Of a stretch of DNA of 64,000 nt, positions 56,798-64,000 are shown one piece after another. Position numbers and translations under genes: made by a program. A model generated the notes under the pieces. That model saw nothing but the letters and a program-made list of their open reading frames with translations. It ran no database searches and was not told where the DNA came from. This stretch comes from Acytostelium subglobosum LB1 (Eukaryota > Evosea > Eumycetozoa > Acytosteliales > Acytosteliaceae): positions 328,924 to 392,923 of the forward strand of contig NW_012236521.1 of the NCBI RefSeq assembly GCF_000787575.1, read 5' to 3'. Position 1 is the first letter of the stretch. Every line of letters begins with the position of its first letter.

Positions 56798-57848
56798 TAA
56801 CATGGACACTGCTAATCTCATAAACATGTACTCAAACATAGCAGTAGTTGGTGGTGATCGATCCTTATAACATGTCCAAGCCGGAATAGCATTTTGCCAA
56901 TCACTCAATCAATCAATCACTCATTCAATCAGCTGATCAGATGGTTATACCTCCCAACCCACCCCCCACACTCACCAATCCATCCATGCATCCGGTTGTC
57001 CAAGTATGTAGTAAGTAAGTAGTGAAGTGATCATTATCATGATCAATCCCACGCACACTCATACTCACACTAACACTAACACTAAACTCGAATGATTGGT
57101 TGTGGTTGTTGGTAGTGGAGCATAATAGTTGTTGTTGTCTGATTAGTGTGTGAGTGTGTGTGTGTGTGTGTGTCTGAGACATCAATCAGTCAGACAGTCA
57201 GTCAGTCAGTCAGTCAGTCAACAGTAAGTAGGCAGAATGAATGAAGAGAGAGAGAGACACACAAAGACACACGATAGTGTGACTCCATATGTAGATATAC
57301 TAACATCTTCCACCAACTGCCCCATCCACTCACACACTGATTCATGGCGACGCACTCACTTACCAAACAGTTGTTATTGTTGTAGTTGTCCTCCTTGCCG
57401 TGTCCATGTCCATGTCCAATTCCATTCACATACAACACTCAACCCACATTCCAACTACTTATGTCTCAATCTCTATCGCACTCTCACTCGTGTTGCGTGT
57501 GTTGGTGATGGTGATTATTATTATTATTGATGTTGATGTTGATGGATGTTATGTAAATAACAATCAAGATCACCTACACACACATACTGGTTGACTTGAC
57601 TGGACTGAGACTGACTGACTATCAGTCTGGCTTGACCATCAATCATCCAATCAACCAAACTTTGGCGTCATCCATCCATCCAGCTAGCCAGCCAGCCATA
57701 CATACCATACTTCTTTCCAACCTTTGGAGTTATATCAATATTTTCTTATTTCTATTCCACAGACAGGTGTTTCGAAGACAGCTCTAGTTCAACTCTCTAA
57801 CTTAATAGGCAGAGAGAGATATAGATCATTCAATCAAACAAACAAACA
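56650..57848. other. Long intergenic region, presumed ACA promoter
   Basis: 1.2 kb with AAT microsatellite (56766-56795), GT dinucleotide run (57145-57173), CAGT tetranucleotide run (57187-57220), TATTAT run (57515-57530) and CATC/CCAT tracts (57660-57710). Small open frames on both strands are products of these repeats. Developmentally regulated dictyostelid genes often have long upstream regions; no specific element can be named. Confidence 0.5.
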
Positions 57849-60800
57849 ATGTCACTCAGGTCATCACTTATAAGTTATCGCCATCATATAATACATGGAA
57901 GGCAACATCAACAACAACCACAACAGCAACAACAACAGCAACAACAACAACATAGTGGAAATAATATAATGCAGTTGGGCGACTCAATATACTGTGCCAG
58001 CATGTCATCGGATAAAGGTAGCAGCAGCAGTAGTAGTAATAATAATAATAATAATAATAATATTAATAATAGTGGAGGTGGAAAGAAACATGTACAGCAT
58101 GGAAATAATAATTATAATCAGAATGCCAACGATACGGCATCAGAAGAGGAGGTCACAGCGACGATATATCAAAAGTTGAACTTTCTCAAGACTTCAGAGT
58201 TGTCAGACTCAACGACATTGCATCAACTTAGGTTCGAAGACTTTAGTAATCAATTACCTGATATAGAACAATCATTGGAAAAGGAGTTGGACGATAATGC
58301 TGATGATGAGAATGACGATGATCAAGATGGAATGGTGGGACTGGAACATGACGAAGAATACAAGAGAATGAATATATTTCAAAGACTATGGACCAAGTTC
58401 AAAACAAAGACTCGATCAAGCTACAACACATCAACAGCATCACATGTGGACCTCGAGAACCCCATGGTCTGGAGCGACAAGCCCTTGATTAATGCAGGTA
58501 TGTATGATTGGTGGGTGTGGAATGATTCCAGCCCAACCCGCCATCTCACACACACTCACTCAATCATTCCCTCAATCAATCAATCAATGTACCAGACGAA
58601 CAAACATTGAAGAAGAGCGATAGGATGTTCAATAGATACACACTTAGACTGCATCCTTATAGGCTGGAACAGGAATACTTGCAGGTGCACTTTGCCAAGC
58701 AGATGATGTTGCTGAGGATGACCAATCTGATCGGTATACTGGCAGTGTCTTATGGAATATTCAAAGTCAGCGTGTTCATGTTGCTGGCCGTAAGAATATT
58801 CTGCTTCAACGTGTTTGCCTTCTCATTGTTCCTCAGCTTCCTGTCCAACAAACGATATTACATGCATACGTACCATCCACTGTTCCTATTCAACTTCACT
58901 ACGCTGTTCCTATCCATTCTGCTCGAGTACCATAATGCCACGATCACATTCATCATCTTCCTGTATAGTGTTGTATTCAGCTGTCTATACTCACTTGGCT
59001 GTCTACTCTTTGTATGGATGGTGCTACTCAACCTTGTACATGCGGTCCTCTTCATATTCTTCCTCCTGATGCAGTCCAGTCTTGACACGCCCAACCTAAT
59101 ATCCTTCATCCTCTACGTCCTAACCATCTTCCTAGTTGGTGCCACACATCTTTACATCTTGGAGAAGTCCAGGAAAGAGGTAAGTCCATTCACTCACTGG
59201 AATAATCCCAAACACTGGAACTACTCCACTCACTCAATCAACTCTGGGATCATGCCAATCACTCAATCAAACACTAACCCACTTCTCCCCACCTCATCTG
59301 GAATCATTCCAATCAATCAATCAATCAATGATCAAACATTAACAGAGCTTTGTGGATAGCAAGAGACTTCAAAGAAAGACTGAAAGACTGAAGGTGGAAA
59401 AGGAGAAGACTGAACAGTTGTTGGCCAATATATTACCAGAGTTTGTGATCAAGATGATTAACGAACATTCGACAACGAGGACTATTAGGGCTGGCCGCGC
59501 CAATACCATTAGTAGTAGAGAGGAGGCTGCATCAACAGTCACCACATCCAAGCAGATATCAGAGCCACCTCCACCCATTGCCAAGCACTTCCCAAACTGC
59601 TCGATACTGTATTGCGACATTGTTGAGTTCACCACATTGGCGTCGAGGGTCGAGGCCGAGCAGCTGGTCAGACTGTTGAATGAGGTGTTCACTGAGTTTG
59701 ATCGTGTTGTCGAACTACATCACTGCGAGAAGATCAAGACTGATGGTGACTCATACGTGTGTGCCGGTGGACTGACCATCGAGAACACCCAACACTTCAA
59801 GGCCATAGTCGAGGTTGCCTCGGACATCCTCAGGTTGCCTATCCTCACATCAAACTGTCTAAACGTCCAGGTATGTGTCCCAATCACCATTCGGAACTAT
59901 TCCCTCCCTCCCCACTCACACCCATTCAATCACTTTAGATCAAGCTACGTGTTGGAGCTGCCACTGGGTCAGTCATTGGTGGAGTGATTGGATGTGAGAA
60001 GTTCCAGTTTGATGTGTGGGGCGAAGCCATCGCCATTGCGCATACCCTGGAACAGAATGGCACACCAGGCAAGATACACTTGTGTGAGAAGCATCTGGAG
60101 AAACTGCCTGTAGACGCCAATTATGGAACGATTGAAGAGAACTCTGATTGTCGTCTGGACTTCAAGACTGTGTTGTTGTCACCACATCCAGTGGACGATG
60201 CCAAGTTACAAGAGTCTACCGACCCCGCCAACAACACCACCGCACTTGGAGTACCCAACGCAACATCACTCAAACAATCTGGCAGTGCAGGTGGCGGCAG
60301 TGGCGCTGCTGGCGCTGGATCAGTCAAACCAAGGACCAAGTCCAAAGCAAAGTCGGACTTATGGAACAAGAACGACTCAATGGTGCACATACTCATGGTT
60401 CCCTTCAAGCATGGTAACTCAATCTTCTTCAAAGATACCGAGAAGTCGCGCAGCAGGGGTCTGTTCTCGGAGGACATGAGTGGGGTGGACCGTTGCTTCA
60501 AGGAGTACACCAACTTCAATCGCGTGGCCGTCAAGTTCAGGAACCCCAGAGTGGAGAGCGCGTATCAGAGATATGTGTTGGACAAGACTGTTGTGGAGAC
60601 CAAGCTATTCCTTCTGATGGGCATGATGCTACACGCCGAGTTCTTCTTTGACGACTACATAATGCAGTCGCGACCAATACTCAACGCCACCAACATCTAC
60701 ATTGGAGTGGGCCTCTTCTTTGCCATCTTCATGATGCTGTCCTTCACCCGCCTATTCAAGATTGGCATCGTATACCAACTTAGTTTCTTCTTCATGACCA

Positions 60801-62302
60801 TGTTATTTGGAGTTGGTACCATTCTAGAGTTGATGCGCTATGGCAACCCACTGGCACGCTCATCCATGATCCGTGTCACCATGACCTTCCTCTATGCCAA
60901 CGTCTTCCACGCCATGTCATTCTTTGCAGAGTCCGTAGCCAACCTCACCCTTATAAGTATGTTATGTTGTGGATGTGATCCATCTCTCATCGCTCACATG
61001 CTCTAACTCAATCAATCTATCTATCAAACAAATAGTCGTCTTCTTCCTGTGCAGTACATTTGTGTCCACATCGCTACCTGAACATATATTCCTTACGGAC
61101 TACATTGGAATCGTCCTTATTCCACTCATCCAACTATGTTCAAGTTATGGAATGAAGTTGTTGTTGCGCAAGGCATGGGTAATCAAGTCCAACGTCAAGT
61201 TCAAAGGTCTGATCATTCAAAAGGAGCGAGAGAAGTCATCCAAACTACTCGAGAACATTCTTGTAAGTGTTGTCATGCCATCACACGCTGGAATCATTCC
61301 ATCATCACACTAACTCACTCAATCAATCATTAGCCTACATCAATCTCTGAGAAACTACTGGCAAGAGAGGGAAGAGGAAGAGGCAATGGAAATGGCATGT
61401 TGATCGCACAGAATTATAGCCATGTCGCCATTATGTTTATTAATATCACTGGATTCGAGAAGTTGCCAACGATGGGCGCATCAGTGATGGTGTCCTACAT
61501 GAACTATATATTCTCAATACTGGATGCACAATTGTCCAAGTTTGGGATGGAGAAGATTAAGACCATTGGTACGACATACATGCTGGCGTCCGGCCTGCAG
61601 ACCTCTGGTCAGCTGCCACTCCAACACCCAAAGATGTTCTTGGCCAATGCCGCCAACATGGCACTCACCGTCAAGGAGTATGTCATGCGTCTGGATGAGC
61701 ATCTCAATGTGCAGGTGGGCATCAGCTTCGGACCATGTGTGGCCGGATGCATTGGACTTAAGCGCGCCAAGTTTGATGTGTGGGGCGACACTGCCAACAC
61801 AGCATCCCGCATGCAGACGTCGGCCCCGCCAGGCAAGATACAGGTGACCAAAGAGGTGAGCCGGATACTCAGGAAGGGCTTCGTCCTCGAGGAGCGAGGT
61901 GTGATCCGTGTCAAAGGCAAGGGAGACATGACGACATTCTACCTTGTGGAGAAGAGGGAGCCCGTCCAAACGCCATCCCCCTCATCACTCACCATCGACA
62001 CCTCCATCAGCATCTCAAGCGACAGTCTACAGCAGCAATCACAACAACTCATTCAAGTGTCCTCAGAGTCAGTGCAGCAGCCTCAAGTAGTTCGTACTCA
62101 AGCTGATATGTTGTTGGATGTTCGTTGCCAAGTATGTGATTATGAGCCTGCCACTGTGATGCCAATTGACAATGGTATCAGTGAGGTAGACTCCCACAAG
62201 CATAGTGTAGACTGTCTTGACAAAGAAGTTGTTGCTGTTGAGGACAATGTAGACGCAGCAGCAGACATGGTAACAGGGGCGGACATAGAGCTGGTGAAGT
62301 GA
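57849..62302 (+). CDS. acaA: Transmembrane adenylyl cyclase ACA
   Basis: Six exons (57849-58497, 58596-59179, 59346-59870, 59939-60956, 61036-61262, 61334-62302) give 1323 residues with two six-helix membrane blocks and two class III cyclase domains. The head has poly-Gln and poly-Asn runs. Membrane block 1 (about 240-405) includes LIGILAVSYGIFKV. C1 has LYCDIVEFT with the first metal Asp and KIKTDGDSYVCAGG with the second, then FDVWGEAIAIA. Block 2 includes LNATNIYIGVGLFFAIFMML. C2 (about 1010-1200) has FINITGF, KIKTIGTTYMLASG, GISFGPCVAGCIG and FDVWGDTANTASRM with the catalytic Asn and Arg. A Gln/Ser-rich tail follows. ACA makes the extracellular cAMP signal for aggregation. Intron 1, 2, 3 and 5 carry a GGAATNATTCC-like palindrome. 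Confidence 0.95.
59199..59310. repeat. Cluster of GGAATNATTCC-like palindromes in ACA intron 2
   Basis: Four copies lie in one intron: 59199-59209 (GGAATAATCCC), 59217-59227 (GGAACTACTCC), 59246-59256 (GGGATCATGCC) and 59300-59310 (GGAATCATTCC). Single copies sit in intron 1 (58519-58529), intron 3 (59893-59903, GGAACTATTCC) and intron 5 (61290-61300), and in MAU2 intron 5 (16147-16157). Each is an odd palindrome with a free centre base, some with one or two mismatches. Confidence 0.7.
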
Positions 62303-62651
62303 CAGTTTTTCAAATAAACTTTCTATCCCTCTTTGAATTGATGGATGGGTGTCATTGGAGAATCCAGATGTGTGTCGGTTTGCCATCCCACACACCCATC
62401 AACCCCGCTACCCCACTCATTCACACACACAAACAATCATTGATCAATCAATCACACATACACAGACCCATACAATCACTCTAATTATATCTTCATTATA
62501 TCATTGTTAAAGATATACACACACACACACACACCTGTAACATATATTTATTTATTTATAACAACAAACAATCATCCAACAACATTATTTATTACAACTA
62601 TTAGACCGAACAATCTCTATATCTCTCGAGACAATTACAAACAAACATACA
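62303..62651. other. Intergenic between ACA and the ankyrin gene
   Basis: Contains an AC dinucleotide run (62515-62535) and CAAT/CACA-rich DNA, with an AT-rich leader before the ATG at 62652. No gene seen. Confidence 0.4.
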
Positions 62652-64000
62652 ATGACAAAGGATATATGCAAGGCTGCAAAGAAGGGTGACATTAAGACCA
62701 TTAGGAAGTATGTCCCCAATGAGGTCAGAGGCAATGAAGTCGATAAAGGTATGTATCAGGTGTCCAATCAATCAATCAATCATGTTTAGTCACTAATCAT
62801 TCAAACATATCCAGATGGCAAGTCAGCACTACATTGGGCAATTGAAGGTGACCACTATGATTGTGTAGTTCACTTGTTAGACAATGGAGCAAGCATCAAT
62901 TATAAAGATCCAAAGAGTGTAGAGACTGTATGTGTGTCATGTGTCCAATCCGATCACATCTAACATTGGTGATCACTCACTCACACTCCACACACATCAT
63001 AATAGCCAATTATAGCATCACTAAAGAGAGTGGCAGTAAGCGAGAAACAAGAGGATATTGCAATATATTTGATGTCAAGAGGTGCTGATTTGAACTGCGA
63101 GTCAAGGGATAGACGTACACCAGAGAGGATATTGGAGAGCTTGCCAAAGAGGTTCCAGGTCAAGTATAAGGAAGCCTATCAGAAGAAGTATCAAGCGAAA
63201 TCATCATCGTCCATACCCCAGTACAAACCAGCAGCGACATCATCGCCCAACCTTACGACTTTGACCACGCAGGTCAACTCAATCTCAATCTCAAACTCGA
63301 CTGGCGGCGCGTCCACCTCCAGTCCTCCTGGATCGCCACCTGGCGGCGTCGGATCAGTCACAACAACCTCGTCGCCAAACCTCTCCAAGCTGGGAGGCTC
63401 TCCACCACCATCGACCTCGTCAACAGCCATGCGCTCGCCACCCATCGGAGTTATCTCCACGGTTGCGCCTGCGCCCATAACAACAGCTTCGGGCAAGACT
63501 TACACGCGACCTGTGCAGCTGGACATCACCGCGACTACACTGTTGCCCGAAGACTACTCTCGCGTCAAGGACATCAGTCTTCTGTGGCTGGAGATCACAT
63601 ACAAGCTGTCGATCGTGGCCATATGCTCGGACAAAATCAGGTACGACGACATTGCCAAGGCTGTAGACGAGTGTGGCAACGTGCTGGCACACTTCCTGCC
63701 CATCATTGGTGATGCTGAGAACACTTCGTTCATGGAGTCGGTGATCAATCAGGAGGCCGTGGCGACGATCAGCGAGCGAGTGAAGAATGTGCGTGATGGA
63801 CTCAAGCTACGACTATTCAACAGGATTGAGCAGACCGAGGTGATCCGTCTGGTGGCCGCGTTAGTCGGCTCACTTCAGTGGCTGTACAACTGCTGGTTCG
63901 AAGTGACTGATGACGCGATCAACACGTCGATCGCCGAGTGTGCGCTCTCCTGTCGTCTGGCAATGAACGCAATTACGTACCGCACATCGATCCCACCAGG
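62652..64000 (+). CDS. Ankyrin-repeat protein with a helical C-terminal domain (3' end outside window)
   Basis: Exons 62652-62748, 62815-62927 and 63006 to the window edge; the last is open at 64000. The first about 130 residues form ankyrin repeats: CKAAKKGDIKTIRKYV, DGKSALHWAIEGDHYDCVVH with LLDNGASINYKD, and EDIAIYLMSRGADLNCESRD followed by RTPERIL. A Ser/Pro/Thr-rich linker (about 150-250) follows. After it comes an ordered helical region: SLLWLEITYKLSIVAICSDK, YDDIAKAVDECGNVLAHFLP, VKNVRDGLKLRLFNRIEQTE and LVGSLQWLYNCWFEVTDDAI. I do not recognise this second part. The protein is cytosolic by appearance, with no signal peptide or membrane segment so far. Confidence 0.85.

Noticed and set aside
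57145-57220. Regular repeats that could suggest an array such as CRISPR
   Set aside because: They are plain GT and CAGT microsatellites without spacers, and the genome is eukaryotic.
57237-57787. Several short plus-strand frames upstream of ACA
   Set aside because: They are built from CACA, TATT and CATC repeats and overlap each other.
1-64000. tRNA, rRNA, class I ncRNA and mobile elements
   Set aside because: I looked for tRNA box-like GGTTC stretches, for the CCTTACAGCAA motif of dictyostelid class I RNAs and for reverse transcriptase or transposase motifs, and found none I could support by eye.

Overview
This window looks like chromosomal DNA of a dictyostelid social amoeba (Amoebozoa). 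The evidence is the gene set: an aggregation-type adenylyl cyclase (ACA), CBM49 cellulose-binding secreted proteins, an FNIP-repeat gene, a TSET subunit and an FHA-formin. The introns are short (about 65-170 nt) with GTATGT or GTAAGT donors, intergenic DNA is AT-rich, and coding regions carry poly-Q, poly-N and poly-S runs. It is less AT-rich than Dictyostelium discoideum, so another dictyostelid genus is likely. I cannot name the species. All exon joins are my own reading of GT..AG borders and reading-frame continuity; no transcript was available.

Layout. 1-10.4 kb: a secreted two-repeat Ser/Thr/Ala-rich protein (running off the left edge), a secreted class 3 lipase, an NT-C2/DIL protein, pirin, a tiny secreted cationic peptide, ribosomal protein eS25 and a small unknown. 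10.8-18 kb: ARPC1 of the Arp2/3 complex, dynamitin (dynactin) and the cohesin loader MAU2. 18.2-20.3 kb: an FNIP-repeat locus between two telomere-like CCCTAA-type blocks, next to the shrunken relic of a second copy. 20.4-35 kb: a MEAK7-like TLDc protein, a large FHA-formin, a Q/S-rich unknown, splicing factor BUD13 and VPS34. 35.4-38 kb: two tandem CBM49 proteins and a doubtful small frame. 38-48 kb: inositol-3-phosphate synthase, a bacterial-type RNase D, a small unknown, a kelch protein, alanine aminotransferase and LEO1 (PAF1 complex). 48-64 kb: a single-pass membrane protein, a secreted CAP/papain-like fusion with Ser in place of the catalytic Cys, a TSAUCER/TASH3-like TSET subunit, the DEAD-box helicase Dbp5/DDX19, adenylyl cyclase ACA and an ankyrin protein cut by the right edge.

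Most genes are housekeeping, with several actin/cytoskeleton components (ARPC1, formin, dynamitin) and membrane-traffic components (VPS34, TSET, DIL protein). The genes look independent; I see no operon-like grouping, prophage, CRISPR array or recognisable tRNA. The most unusual items are the CAP/pseudo-papain fusion (50.2-51.5 kb), the cecropin-like small peptide (8.4-8.6 kb), the decayed tandem duplication around the FNIP gene (18.2-20.3 kb), and a short palindrome recurring in the ACA introns.
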